Shown one piece after another: positions 10,631 to 22,744 of a stretch of 64,000 bases of DNA. Source of the DNA: Pollenia angustigena (lineage: Eukaryota > Arthropoda > Insecta > Diptera > Polleniidae). Under the pieces are notes generated by a model that worked only from the letters and a program-made list of their open reading frames with translations, searched no databases and was not told the origin of the DNA. The translations under genes and the position numbers were made by a program. The stretch lies in assembly GCA_930367215.1 (NCBI GenBank), contig OV884059.1:33967882-34031881 (forward strand), read 5' to 3'. Position 1 is the first letter of the stretch, and the number at the start of each line of letters is the position of its first letter.

Positions 10631-13600
10631 AAATGAATATAAACGAGTTTATAAATCCCTACTAAGAGGTTGTCTTAAACGACCACAACGTAACCAGCAA
10701 AACCTACCAGCCAATTGTGTTGACTGTGAGAATACGCGAAAATACGTAAAAAATTCTATAGAACTATTCCATCATTTTTCAAATCCATCTTTAAATCGTC
10801 GTTGGATATGCGACAGATGTGATACAGATAATAATTCCGTTACATGGCACTGTCTTATTTGCGATACAGTTAGCTACTTGGCACCGATTTACAAGGAGAC
10901 CCTGAATCATCGTAAATTGCCACCACACCATAAGCAATCAAGTTTTGAAGGAGGCCAAAATTTTGACAACAAATCAAAGCGAAACACTAAAAAAAATCCA
11001 TACTTTCGTAGAACACAAAGTTTAACATCAGAAAAATCATTCTCATGTCGCAGCTGTCACATATGCTTTGTCAACAATCGTAAAGATATTTTCAATTTAC
11101 CGGAAACATTTATGAACAAATGTTCTTCCAATAGTGGAGCTCAAAGCTCCGATGAATTATTTGGTGAGCAAATTATCAATTTTTTCCACTTTTATTTTTT
11201 TGTTGTAAATATATACATGCTGTAGTTTTTGTTTTGCTTTAAATTACATTCATCGATTTTTTGTTTGAATTTTACATAAATTGTTGTATTTTAATTAATT
11301 AACAAACTACCTCATCAACCTCTTTCAATAAACTAGAACGACAAGTTGCGGAATGAATTTATGGTCTGTTCATCGATTTCGAACGAAGACTTCGTTCCAA
11401 TACAGACCATATTAATTTGACAACATTTATCCTGCCACATATTGTTTTTTAAGCTACATATAATACATGCGATACTGATTTATAAGCCATAAAAGGAATG
11501 GCTTCATAAACTCCACAACTTTTCTGTAGACAATTCCTTAAGTTAATTATTGCATAGTAACGTTATTAACTGTGCAACGGTTGCGAAATTTGAGCATTGT
11601 TTTTATCTGTGATGCTTTTTAAACGCATTTGTTTTTATTTGTGATGCTTTTTTAACGCATTTGTTTTATTGATGCCTTGCAATACTTCGTTTATGAAGTC
11701 AGCCATTAACTAAGGCATTATGGGCAAATTTAGTTTAAACTTGGTATACTAAAACTCGGCGAAATTAATTTTTTTTTATCATTTCATTAAAGACGGACAT
11801 TTGAAGCAAAACTCAGCTGTTCCTTCAAAATTTTGCATACAAACTTGGTAATGGCGACATTTACTAAACTTAGTTTAACTGAGATCTCAAAAACTCAGCC
11901 TAACACTATGGGTAATATTGTTCTAACGGCTGTACACAATATTTTTCACTTGTTGTGCATTGAGAAATATATATGTATCTTAAAAAGCAGCAAGAAATTT
12001 ATTAAAAACCAATGATCCATTATTCCTAAATTCAACAAATCAAATAGCTTAGCTCGTGATTTAAAATGAAATGAGGTAACAGGGATTGATCTTGAAACTC
12101 ATAGGGACAACTTCTAATATTTTCAAATTAATACATATTATCATAATTATTTTTTGTTTTACATATTTAAGAGTTAACATTGCAATACAAAGCCACAAAC
12201 AAAACAAAAAACATATGAGGGGCTTAAAGCACAAGAGGTTCAAGTGACTTATTTTAAATAATGATACAAAAGCAGTGGTTTTGCTTGTGCTTCAATCGAA
12301 GCAAGTATTTTAATGTCAAGTGCTTGTATTGTTCACCATATCTAGCGTCCGGATGAGAATCCTACATTCCCCTCTTGTGCTCTGAACAACTTCTCCGACC
12401 TATACCTATAATTCCATATGTAAACTCAATTTTAGAAAAAGGCACTTAAACCCCTTGTGCTTTAAGTCCCTCATATGGTAAACTGTTTAGGAATTTGGAA
12501 TTTTTATGGACGTATAAAAAGTGGAAGTGCTGGTGTCTTTTATACATAAAAAACAAATATTCGAACTAACATTTCAGGTATACATGTGTGCTATTTTGGT
12601 CTCCACTTTGGACTTGTTAGTGCCAAATGCGATGTTAGTTTAATACAGATTTTTTTCTTTGGCAGGCCCAAGGCGAATTTGTTACAGGTGATCTAAAAAG
12701 CCCTGCTGAGAACTTTTTGTGCTTTTATAATTGCTGGATGTCAAAATTTTGTTTATTATCTTTGTTTCGGTTTTTGACATTGTACAATGATTTTACAAAA
12801 ATAAATTGCTTGTGGTTTTTGTACGAGTTATACTTGTAGTACCGAGATTACCTGTAATGAACTATCAAAAGAATATCCATTAGATCTAGGTTAAATGGAT
12901 AAGACAGCAGTATACCAAAATTCTGATGAACTGTATTCGGTAAAGAATTATAGGCCTATATGGTTAGACCAATCGTTTATGAAGAACTATGCAGTGCCAA
13001 AAAGTGCAAACTTAGGGAGAGATTATGAAACAAGATGCGGAAATAAAAATTCTATTACAGGATAAGTAATATCTCTAGGATTAGGGACAAGATTTCGGCT
13101 TCATTATGGAAATAAGAAGGTATATTTTGAAAGTTGAATAGTGTTATATCTCCATTTCACCTTTCTGTCCTTTTATTTTCACAGTCTAACCTAAGTTAAT
13201 GAAAAAAATTAAAAAAGTAGAATAATAATGTAGTCATTACGAAATTGCTAGACTAAACTAATAATATTATTTTCTAATGTTTGCTGATCCTAATTTTTGA
13301 ATATTGTTTCGTTGATTTCCTTTGGTTTTGGTTTTAATTTTTGTATTTAAAAACTTTTGAGTTTAAGAAGAACAATTTCATTTATCAATAACTTAAAATG
13401 TAAATAATCCGAACGCTTAATGTATTGTTTTAAATATTTAGGAACAACATTTGGACCACTTCCGCCGTTGCAACAACAATCATCAAGACGTTTAAATCAA
13501 TTGGTTGGTGGAAAAGACACAATTTGCAGAAAACATAATCAGAATCGTGAACCAAAGTGTAATTTTACTATAACAACTTTGTCGCGTAGCAATAAGGCGG

Positions 13601-16600
13601 TAAATGATACTAGGAAATTTACCATACCTCGTAATAGCGTGTTCATTGCGGTCAATGATTGTTGGGCAACACAGGATTTGGAGACACAGAAAGGAGTGGT
13701 GGGTGGCTCTGGGAAAACAGTGAACACTGATACTGGTAGTGCATTGGCTGGTGGAGATGAGAAGAGAAGAAATCGCCATCCGGTTATAAAGGCTGAGTCC
13801 CTGCCTCAATATTGTGATAAAAGCGATAGCATTGAACGAAAATCTATTCAAAGGCGGAGTTCAAACGAAAGTGCTACCCTAAGCGGTAGCAATAGTGGTG
13901 GCATATGTTATGCAACATTTAGCAAAGGAATGTATAAACCACAACATATTTATGAGAATGATTGTATTATACAAAGGTCATCGCCAGCTGCAGGGGTACA
14001 AGGTCGCGTTTATGCTGCTTTAGCAACAACACCTTCCACGCCAACCTCGCTACAATGTACAGAGTTGTTGGATGATGATGCCGTCAGTAGTACTGCATCC
14101 TGTGTAGCTAATCATCCGTTATATGCTGTGGTCAATAAGAATAATAAGACAAGAAATAAGCCATCAAGTGAAATGATTAACGCTGCAGCACTTTTAAAGC
14201 AACAGCAAACCGTAAATGATTCAGTAGCAACACCAACGAATAACTTATTGTCAAACAATAACAACAATACTAACAATAATAGCAACAACAATATTAAATT
14301 AAAGACAAGCAACCATCCTTCCAGTTCTTTAACTTGTTCTTCTGATAGTACGTCCGATATCATGGGCAATATGTTGCAAACAGATTCCAATGTCCTAGAG
14401 GGAAATAGTGGTGATCATCATCAGTTGCAACAGCACCATTATTTACATCAGGGCTTAACGGGTAACAAGACTACATCATCGCAGTCATTCGATCCAATGA
14501 TAACAACAACATCTATTACAGCCGATATGAGAAACGACAGCAATGCAGAACATTCCATATATGCCAAAGTATGGAAAGGTCCACGCAAGACCAGTGAATC
14601 CAAAATGTATGACAAATATACAACACTAAAAAGAATTTTACATGTTTATGTTTTTCTTTAATAATTTTTATAATTTAATTATTTATTTTCGTTACTTTTC
14701 AATAAATTATTAATGTTACTAAAAAAAAAGACAAAATTATATTTTTTGAAATCAATTGATTTCAAAGACTCATTCGGCGTTTTAATTAATAAATGTACAT
14801 TAAGTTCATTATATTTTCATTTCTTATTAACAGTCTTTTAAAATGTTAAATTTTGTGTTTGTAATGAAAATGTTTTTATTGTATTATTCCATGTTTTTGT
14901 TGCAGATTAAATGCTCCAACATGTTCAAATCGAATTGCTGATAATATAAGTGGATCTGCAGCCGGTGCCCGAACTGACAATAATTCAATTCCTAATTCGC
15001 GTAGAATGTGGACTTGTACAAACTGTTCCTATGCATACAATCGTATGTGGACTGAACGTTGCGAAATCTGTGAAAATCTGCGTACTCAACCTTCATTAAC
15101 TCAACCCAATTTAATAACTGTTACAAAAACAGATACAACAACGACTGGTATGAGAATATTTCTTTTTTTTATTAAGAGTGCATGTTCTAGAAACCAATAT
15201 GAAGTGGAATTGAAATCGAACAAGATGTTGATCTCATTGTAGTTTTCCTGTTATGTTAAGATAATTGGTACTCAAAGTTTGAAGTATATAAAGAGGGATA
15301 TTTCTATGAACTTTCTTAACAGACTCGTTTTTAAAATTTGTGCGACTTAAATCCGCTAAATTTTTGGTTATAGAACATGCCCGAATATAAAAAGCCCATA
15401 CTCTGACAATAATTCCCGATGTTTGTTAATAAGTTTCAATATTTTTTTAACACTTCGCTAGGCTAGAGCAGGACTTAAATTTATTTATTTGTTTAGTGGC
15501 CCACGTAAACCGTATTTGCACATGACCACAATATTTTTACTCGTTGTAACGAAAATGTAAACTGATAAACCACAATTTGCAAGGCAAGGACCGAAGTTAC
15601 TGGGTCGGTGGAAAATGGAAGGCATTAAGGAAAACACTTAAAAAATCATTTAAGATCTCTACATAAAGGCAAATAGGATTTCGAAAAAAATCCTATACAA
15701 CTGATTGAAAAGGACCATCTTTTGGTTTTATTCGACTGCGATAACTTGAGTCGTTCATACAGTATAAGAGAAAAAAGTCATACCCAGGTTAGGTTAAGAA
15801 GGGTTATGAGCTGATGGGCACACTTCTCCACTCGGAGACCAATGCGATCCATTGTGAATCCCTTCAATAAAGAGGTAGAGAAAATAGAGAAGTGAAGAAG
15901 AAAGGAAATAACAGATAAATAGAATTAAGAAAGTTAGTAGGTACTACGTAGAACTATTCTCCCCTCTACAGTCCCCTCAACAGAAACAACCGTTCTATTT
16001 CCTGACAAACCCTAGTTGATCGACTGGATTACATTCAGCTATACACCCCAGTTCGTCGTAAAATCTATCTTCTAGCCATTTCTGTCTGAGACCCTGAAAC
16101 CTAGGACAGTGGCACAGTTCATGCTCCTCAGAATCAACGCATAGTCTGCAGAAGTCCGGTATGGTATTGTCCCATTAACCAATAAAGCCCTAACAGGACA
16201 ATGACCCGTCAAGAACCCTATAAGTTTCCTAAGACCACTCCTATTCAGTCGTAGTAGAACCCTGGTTGCCCCTGCGTCTAATCCGAGCCATAGCGCCCTA
16301 GACACTGCAATTCCCTCTATCCCTCCAGGACCGGTTAACGGCATCACGGAATCTTTCCCTTTACCCCCTGTCCCTTACAACTAAGTCCAGATTCGAACCC
16401 TCTTTCGTGAGTTCGTCCGCCACATCATTTCCACCAACCAAGCAGTATCCGGGTACCCAACACAGCCTTACTTTGAATACCTCCGTGAGTTCCCTCAGAG
16501 CATCCCTAAACCGAGCGTCCACCGTATAATATGTCAATGCCCTAAGCAAAAAGTCGTACCTAAACATATACCGTTTGATTAAAGAATGTGTTTCAATTAC

Positions 16601-19600
16601 ATACATACATTATATTATGCCAAATTGAAAAAAATTGCTAATTGGATTTAAACAAGGCACATTTATTAGTGTATGTAAGACAGGGTTTTCAGGCGAATTC
16701 ATACAGGTGACTACATCAGAGAGAGAGTTATGCTAGCTGTCTCTTTTTGTTTGTATGTAGGTATATGTTTGTATGTATTCTAAAAGTCAAACTCCACACG
16801 AAACACATTTTAAGCCAGCACAACTCTCTCTGCGGTCACCTGTATAAATTCGCCTTGGACTAGTTTAAAAAAAATATTTTTGTCAATTTATTTCTCTGAA
16901 ATTCTGTTTTGTTTCTATTCTGGATAAAAAACAGTGAATTCCGTTCTTGTTTTAATTTAAGGCCGGCGGTATACGGAATTACATTTGTAAGATTCTGTGA
17001 GAATAAACTTTAAGTGTATTTTTGTAATAATTTTACATTATCTTTTAACATTTTTTGTTGTTTTAATTTCCTTTAGAAAATATACAAAGACCTATCCATA
17101 CCTGGACGTGTAAAAAATGTACCCTGGTCAATTCAAGCAAAGATCATGCTTGTATCGTTTGTGGAGGTTCTAAGTTGAAGAGTATATCATCTGTCGAAGA
17201 TATGACGTTGCGAAAAGGAGAATTTTGGACTTGCTCACAATGTACTTTAAAAAATTCTTTAGCTTTTGGAGTGTGTACCGCCTGCAAAGCTGTGAGAACA
17301 CTGCCAATCGAAAGTGATAGAGAACGTATTGTGGTCCCAATACCTGAAGGTAAGATATAACATTAAAAAGCAATATGTTTTGAACTTCTCCGAATTTTGA
17401 CATTTTAGAATTACATCGCAGTATGAATCATATTGGTGCTAGTAACGTTCTTATTTCGGATCCAATTTCTCCGTCGTCTGCTCAACAGCGCGTAATGCCA
17501 ACCAGTGTAACGCCAACCGCAAATCTTAAACTTCCGCCTATTCGCACTTCTAGAAGTCCATCACCGCGGCAAAATCGGTCAGCTTCCGGAGCTATTCCTA
17601 AACGACACAGTACGGGCGGAGGCGCTGGTATTATATCACGTAATAACACACCACTTGGCACGACCTCAGGTAGCAACGGTAGCGGAAACAGCAGCAGTAG
17701 TAGTAGTAGTCAGCAAATTAATCGGCATATTTCTAGTGGAAATTCTAACGTAAGTGGGTTTGTAAGAACGTGGCAATGTCCCGCTTGTACGTATGAAAAT
17801 TGTTCCGCCTCAGTTGTTTGTGAAATGTGTTCGAGTCCTAGAGGTCTAGTTAATAATATCAATAAAATGGCACTGCTGCATAAAACCAATAGGCATTCTG
17901 CGGAGCTACAGCAGGAGAGTAAGCTCATGGAGAACTTACGACGAATAGAGGAAGCCGAAGCTTTGCATAAATGGGAAAACATAATACAATACTGCCGAGA
18001 CAATAATGAACTCTTTGTAGATGACTCATTTCCTCCAGCGCCCAAGAGTCTCTATTACAATCCACAACAAAGTATGGCCGAAGGAAATCCAGTAGTACAG
18101 TGGCGTCGTCCTCATGAAATAAACTGTGACGGCGGAGCATTCCCACCTTGGGCGGTATTTCGAACACCATTGCCATCTGATATCTGTCAGGGAGTTTTGG
18201 GCAATTGTTGGCTTCTGAGTGCGCTGGCTGTGTTGGCAGAACGGGAAGATCTAGTAAGAGAGGTGTTAGTAACAAAAGAAATTTGTCCTCAAGGCGCTTA
18301 TCAAGTCCGCTTATGCAAGGACGGAAAATGGACAACAGTGCTCGTGGATGATCTTTTGCCATGTGATAAACGCGGCCATCTAGTCTACTCTCAAGCTAAA
18401 CGCAAACAACTCTGGGTGCCACTAATCGAAAAGGCGGTTGCAAAAATTCACGGTTGCTATGAAGCTTTAGTGTCGGGCCGAGCCATTGAAGGTTTAGCAA
18501 CATTAACAGGAGCTCCTTGCGAAAGCATACCACTCCAAGCTAGTTCTCTGCCAATGCCTAGTGAAGATGAATTAGACAAAGATCTTATCTGGGCTCAATT
18601 GCTAAGTTCTCGAGGTGTCCGTTTTCTGATGGGTGCCAGTTGTGGTGGAGGCAATATGAAAGTAGATGAAGATGAGTACCACCGCAGAGGTCTCAGACCA
18701 CGTCATGCTTATTCTGTTCTCGATGTAAAGGACATACATGGACATCGATTGCTTAAACTGCGAAATCCTTGGGGTCATTTTTCGTGGCGCGGTGACTGGT
18801 CAGACGACTCTGATCTGTGGACAGAAGAATTGCGAGAATCTCTAATGCCACATGGGGCATCAGAAGGAGTTTTTTGGATTTCATTTGAAGATGTTTTGAA
18901 CTACTTCGACTGCATTGATATTTGCAAAGTCAGGTCAGGCTGGAATGAAGTACGATTAAAGGTAATTATGGGGATGTCATCAAAATGTCTTTAAGATTTT
19001 GTTAATTATTTTCTTGAATTGTTTTAGGGAACTTTACAACCATTGTGTTCAATGTCATGTGTTTTGCTAACAGTTTTAGAACCAACTGAGGCAGAGTTTA
19101 CATTGTTCCAAGAGGGCCAAAGAAATTCAGAAAAATCACAACGTTCCCAGCTAGATTTGTGTGTGGTAATTTTTCGTACGCGATCTCCGGCTTCGCCGGA
19201 AATCGGACGTTTGGTTGAACACAGTAAACGCCAGGTAAATTTGAAAAATAAAAAAAACAACATTTTCAAATTTTTTAAAATATCACCACAAATTTAGGTT
19301 CGGGGCTTCGTGGGTTGTCATAAAATGTTGGAACGTGACATTTACTTATTAGTTTGTTTAGCATTTAATCATTGGCATACAGGGCTAGAAGATCCCCACC
19401 AGTACCCACGTTGTATTTTGGCTATTCACAGTTCAAAGCGTTTACTAGTTGAACAAATAACACCACCACCACATCTCTTGGCCGATGCCATCATCAGTTT
19501 AACTCTGACAAAAGGACAACGCCACGAGGGTAGAGAAGGAATGACTGCCTACTATTTGACAAAGGTACTTTTAATGAAGTGTGGCAGAAGATTTCAATTA

Positions 19601-20032
19601 TTACCAATATGTATTTATTATAGGGTTGGGCTGGACTTGTCGTTATGGTCGAAAATCGCCATGAAAACAAGTGGATACATGTCAAGTGCGATTGCCAAGA
19701 AAGTTACAACGTTGTCTCTACCAGAGGTGAATTAAAGACCGTTGATTCTGTGCCCCCACTTCAAAGGTGAGTGGTTAATTTTCAGTGGTTTAAAACTGTT
19801 TTTATTTAAATAATATTAATTGTACTTTAATTTTCCTAAAATGCGCCCGTAAAGACAAGTTATTATTGTGCTCACACAGTTGGAAGGAAGTGGTGGTTTT
19901 AGTATTGCCCACCGTCTAACTCACCGCTTAGCAAACTCTCGTGGTCTTCACGATTGGGGTCCTCCAGGTGCAACTCATTGTCCGCCAATTGAAAGTGTAC
20001 ACGGCTTACACGCACCACGTTTAATAACATAA
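10631..20032 (+). CDS. sol: small optic lobes (calpain-D), nine of the coding exons
   Basis: Exons by splice consensus and phase: 10631-11163, 13442-14606, 14906-15147, 17077-17349, 17409-18961, 19028-19234, 19298-19564, 19624-19766 and 19855-20032 (TAA). All junction phases agree and give 1519 codons. RanBP2-type zinc fingers (W-x-C-x2-C...C-x2-C) lie at about residues 56-85, 600-625, 655-682, 696-722 and 858-884, counted from the first visible codon. Between the first two is a Ser/Asn/Gln-rich linker. The calpain catalytic domain follows, with Cys about 1004 (LGNCWLL), His about 1170 (RPRHAYS) and Asn about 1190 (RNPWG), all intact; the C-terminal part is the SOL homology region. Known role in flies: an intracellular cysteine protease needed for optic-lobe neuron survival. 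The first visible base completes a split codon, so at least one 5' exon is missing. The donor at 14606 was chosen by phase and is the least certain join. AATAAA follows at 20042. Confidence 0.95.
11360..11411. repeat. Palindromic hairpin in sol intron
   Basis: TATGGTCTGT and ACAGACCATA enclose a second palindrome, GAACGAAGACTTCGTTC. Lies in the 2.3-kb intron 11164-13441. Possibly a minimal MITE relic. Confidence 0.6.
11587..11665. repeat. Two-copy tandem repeat, about 38 bp unit
   Basis: The phrase TGTGATGCTTTTTAAACGCA followed by TTTG and TTTTTAT occurs twice in tandem with small length differences. Intronic, with no other feature nearby. Confidence 0.6.
12212..12477. mobile_element. MITE in sol intron, CATATGAGGGGCTTAAAGCA ends
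   Basis: The left end CATATGAGGGGCTTAAAGCA then CAAGAGGTT is mirrored by the right end; inverted repeats are about 35 bp with four or five mismatches. 266 bp, no gene. Confidence 0.75.
12670..12862. mobile_element. CAAGGCGAATT-family MITE, right end eroded
   Basis: The left end AAGGCGAATTTGTTACAGGT is intact. The right side keeps GAGATTACCTGTAAT but the last bases of the terminal repeat have diverged. The interior matches, in reverse, the fragment at 22503-22662 (AAATTGCTTGTGGTTTTTGT phrase). Located in the 11164-13441 sol intron. Confidence 0.65.
15180..15380. mobile_element. MITE in sol intron, GCATGTTCTAGAAACCAA ends
   Basis: GCATGTTCTAGAAACCAA at the left pairs with TTGGTTATAGAACATGC at the right. 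About 201 bp, starting only 33 bp after the splice donor at 15148. It is the short version of the element at 9045-9732. Confidence 0.7.
15785..16570 (-). pseudogene. LINE 3' fragment: RNase H tail and Cys-His region, in sol intron
   Basis: On the minus strand an RNase H segment reads [20 protein letters not shown] then [11 protein letters not shown], close to the 36-37 kb copy. It is followed by a frameshifted C-terminal stretch with a C-x2-C...H-x4-C type motif (FCRLC and [12 protein letters not shown] sense) and a 3' untranslated tail shared with 36258-36500. The 3' limit is near 15785, at AGGTTAGGTTAAGAAGG in + orientation. Opposite to sol transcription, 5' truncated and inactive. The family is probably LOA-like because an RNase H domain follows the RT in that clade; this is inference. 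Confidence 0.75.
16690..16856. mobile_element. CAAGGCGAATT-family MITE in sol intron
   Basis: The ends AGGCGAATTCATACAGGTGA and TCACCTGTATAAATTCGCCT are near-perfect inverted repeats; inside, GAGAGAGAGTT is mirrored by AACTCTCTC. 167 bp, inserted in intron 15148-17076 about 220 bp before the next exon. Confidence 0.85.
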
Positions 20033-20366
20033 ATTTTAAAAAATAAATTCCAAACCAAAATCTTATAAACATCACCAAACATTCTAGTCCTTGTTGCTAT
20101 AGTCATAATTAATTATTTAATTAATTATTACAAACACAAACACACATAATTCTGTGATTTTCATCTTTTACCAAGTACATACAGTGGCACAGAAAACTAT
20201 ACATGCCTCACCAAAAAGAGTGTGTTTTAGAAAAATTTAAATTATTTTTTAACAAAAACGATATTAGGTGCGTTCGAGTATTTTTACAGTAAAACGCAGT
20301 AAATAACTGAGTAAACTGAAAAATAACTCTCCAAAAATGGTGTTGAAATATTAAAAAAATACTTTT

Positions 20367-20930
20367 TATCAAAAAGTAATTTCAATTTTTGGCAATACAA
20401 AATTTTAATTTCAAAAGATTTTGTTATTCGTGCTTAATTCTCAGTTTTTATTATTGATAAAAACACTTGAAATTTATTGTTGATGGGATAAGCTATTCCT
20501 ATGCATTTCACTGGTTGCTTAGGCCAGATCATCAGGAAACTTCATCCATAAAGGTTTTAGACAAACTAAATATATTAAACCAAATAAAACTGTTAAACGT
20601 ATAAGAATTATAGCAACAGTTCTACTTGTAACAATATCAAAGTTTAAACAAAACACATCAACAATAAACAACAGTGGGTTCATCTCATCTTACATTTCCC
20701 CACTACAATTAGTTGAAATTCTCTCAACATTAATTGTAGTTGTAAGTAGGTTAAGAAAAACAAAATGAAAAAAACAACAACTTACAACAAAAGATGTTGT
20801 CAATTAAGTGTTTTTTAGACCGTGCACTGCCTGTTTATTATCAAAAAGTAATTTCAATTTTTGGGAATACAAAATTTTAATTTCAAAAGATTTTGTTATT
20901 CGTGCTTAATTCCCAGTTTTTACTTTTTGT
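20367..20930. repeat. Direct repeat pair of about 95 bp flanking 375 bp
   Basis: 20367-20460 and 20837-20930 are nearly identical (both start TATCAAAAAGTAATTTCAAT). The block between them has no open frame. It could be a segmental duplication or a tiny LTR-like unit, but TG...CA ends, a primer-binding site and a polypurine tract are not visible. Confidence 0.65.
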
Positions 20931-20948
20931 AACAATAGAAAATACTTT

Positions 20949-21612
20949 TTGAATGAGATACGATTTTGCAAAAATTTGTTTTATTTGACTGGAAATCACG
21001 CTATTAAATTTCGTGAAGATCCGTCCATAATTTACCCTAAGCCCCATATAAACAATACTCCCGGAAAACAGTTTAGTACGCCTAAAACCGTAAAAAATAA
21101 CGCTAGCGAAACAAAATTTGGAACGTCACAGTTTTTTAAGACTAGAAACAACACTGTGAAATTTCGTGCCGATCGGTCCATAATTTACCTTAGGCCCCAT
21201 ATAAACCCTACTACCGAAAAACAGTTTAGTACGCCTAAAACCGTAAAATAATGTAATCATAACAAATTTTGGCTCGTCACAGTTTTATAGGACTATAAAT
21301 GATACCGTGAAATTTCGTGAAGATCGGTACATAATTTACCCTAGGCCCCATAGAAACCCTTCCCCCGGAAAACAGTTAAGTACACCTAAAACCATAATTA
21401 ATAATGCTAGCATAACAGAAATTGGTACGTCACAGTTTTAAATGACTAGAAATGACGCTGTGAAATTTCGCGATGATCGGTCCATAATTTACCTTAGCTT
21501 AAGATAATAATAACATCATACAGATATTACTATTATTAAACATTCGAGGTGTCGGTGGAGGGTATCAAAGATTCGGCACAGCCGAATATAGCACTCATAC
21601 TTGTTTTTCTCT
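20949..21612 (+). mobile_element. INE-1/DINE-1-like (Helentron) element, 5' truncated, with four 152-bp central repeats
   Basis: Four units starting at about 21011, 21164, 21315 and 21468 are spaced 151-153 bp and share phrases such as TCGGTCCATAATTTACC and AAAACAGTTTAGTACGCC. They are followed by GGTGGAGGGTATCAAAGATT and the hairpin ATTCGGCACAGCCGAAT, then GCACTCATACTTG, a 3' end found again at 43211 (reverse) and 63917. Central repeats of about 150 bp and a 3' hairpin are the known layout of the fly INE-1/DINE-1 group. The open frame across the repeats is fortuitous. Confidence 0.75.
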
Positions 21613-22027
21613 CAAGGTTAATCACTTTGGCCATTGTGCAGATTTGCAATTTGTAAATTTCCAGTGCATATTATGATTGATTTTTCCTTCATTTTTGATT
21701 TAAAATTTTCTTTGATTACACAAATTTTTTACAAGATTCTTTTTGTTTGTTTTTTGTTTTATTAAATTTTACAGCAAACATTTCTGTATTAAAATGTTTT
21801 AAATACTCAGTCAAGAATTGTCACTTTACGCCTTCAATTTGTGTTCTCATTTACTGTATTTTGTGTACGCGAACGCAATTTAGTAAAAAAAAACAGTAAA
21901 GTTCAGTAAAAATAGTAACTTTTGGGTTCTAGAACGCACTTATTAATTCCTTGTGAAAAATTAAAAAATGTTTAACACAAACATTTTAGGAAAAGAAGAT
22001 ATTTATTAAAAAATTAAATAAATTCAG

Positions 22028-22333
22028 GGGGCTACCCTCTATTGCGATGCGAAAGAAAATGGTAGCAAATCTAGCGATTGGTACTCTTTAATGCGTTTGC
22101 GCATGTGTCTTTCGCATCTATTAATTTTTTTCTTTTCGCAAATCATCACTATTTATTTTATTTAAATTTTCCAGTTTCAAATATTTTTACATATTTTAGC
22201 ATTTCATTACTGTCAATCTGCGCCATCTTTCATTTTTATTGACAGTATTGCTTTATTTTCAAAAAATTTTGCGAAAGTGATAGAGAGTGCCAAGTTGGCA
22301 TTATGCTTTCGCATCGCAATAGAGAGTAGCCCC
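22028..22333. mobile_element. MITE with GGGGCTACCCTCTATTGCGA ends
   Basis: The left end GGGGCTACCCTCTATTGCGA then TGCGAAAG is mirrored at the right end (CTTTCGCATCGCAATAGAGA then GTAGCCCC). Both flanks carry TCAG, a likely 4-bp target duplication. Subterminal GATGCGAAAG is shared with the element at 22745, so the two may use related transposases. Confidence 0.8.
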
Positions 22334-22502
22334 TCAGTTTTTAATATAGAGAAAAGTATACATACTCCATTGGTATACCAATAATTATAATAATTGATTG
22401 GCTAAGTTCAAAAAGAGAACTTCTTCAAAACATTCATTTTGAGATAATGAATTTAAACAGTAGTTACCAATAACAAATGCAAGTTTTATGTTCTAAGCAC
22501 GC

Positions 22503-22662
22503 AAGGCGAATTAATTACAGGTAATCTCGGTACTACACCAAGTACAACTCGTACAAAAACCACAAGCAATTTGTTTTTGTAAAATTATTGTACAATGTCC
22601 GAAACAGAAAGAAAACAAAACAGAAACAAAGATAATAAACAAAATTTTAACATCCAACACAT
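22503..22662 (-). mobile_element. CAAGGCGAATT-family MITE fragment
   Basis: AAGGCGAATTAATTACAGGT marks one end. The following 150 bp is the reverse complement of the interior of 12670-12862. The far terminal repeat is missing. Confidence 0.65.
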
Positions 22663-22744
22663 TAAAGATGCCACTTTTTACCACAAAGTATACAGAGATG
22701 AATAAAGTGACGTATGAAAAATGCCTAAATCATTTGCGAGGGCA

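Larger units (their letters stand above)
20276..21941. mobile_element. Inverted-repeat element, AGGTGCGTTC ends, carrying an INE-1-like insert
   Basis: AGGTGCGTTCGAG at the left pairs with CTAGAACGCACTT at the right, followed inward by CAGTAAAA phrases on both sides. ATT is present on both flanks and may be a 3-bp target duplication. A truncated AGGTGCGTTC end also occurs at 60316, directly before another MITE. Contains the direct repeats at 20367 and 20837 and the INE-1-like copy at 20949-21612. Confidence 0.55.

Noticed and set aside
13492..14390. Minus-strand frames opposite the Ser/Asn-rich sol exon
   Set aside because: Low-complexity sense codons keep the reverse frames open; the + strand frame is phase-linked to known sol exons.
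20367..20930. LTR-type mini retrotransposon
   Set aside because: The two direct repeats lack TG...CA ends, a primer-binding site and a polypurine tract, and no 5-bp duplication was seen, so they are reported only as direct repeats.
20949..21251. A 100-codon reading frame as a gene
   Set aside because: It runs through two units of the 152-bp central repeat; the apparent protein repeat is the DNA repeat.
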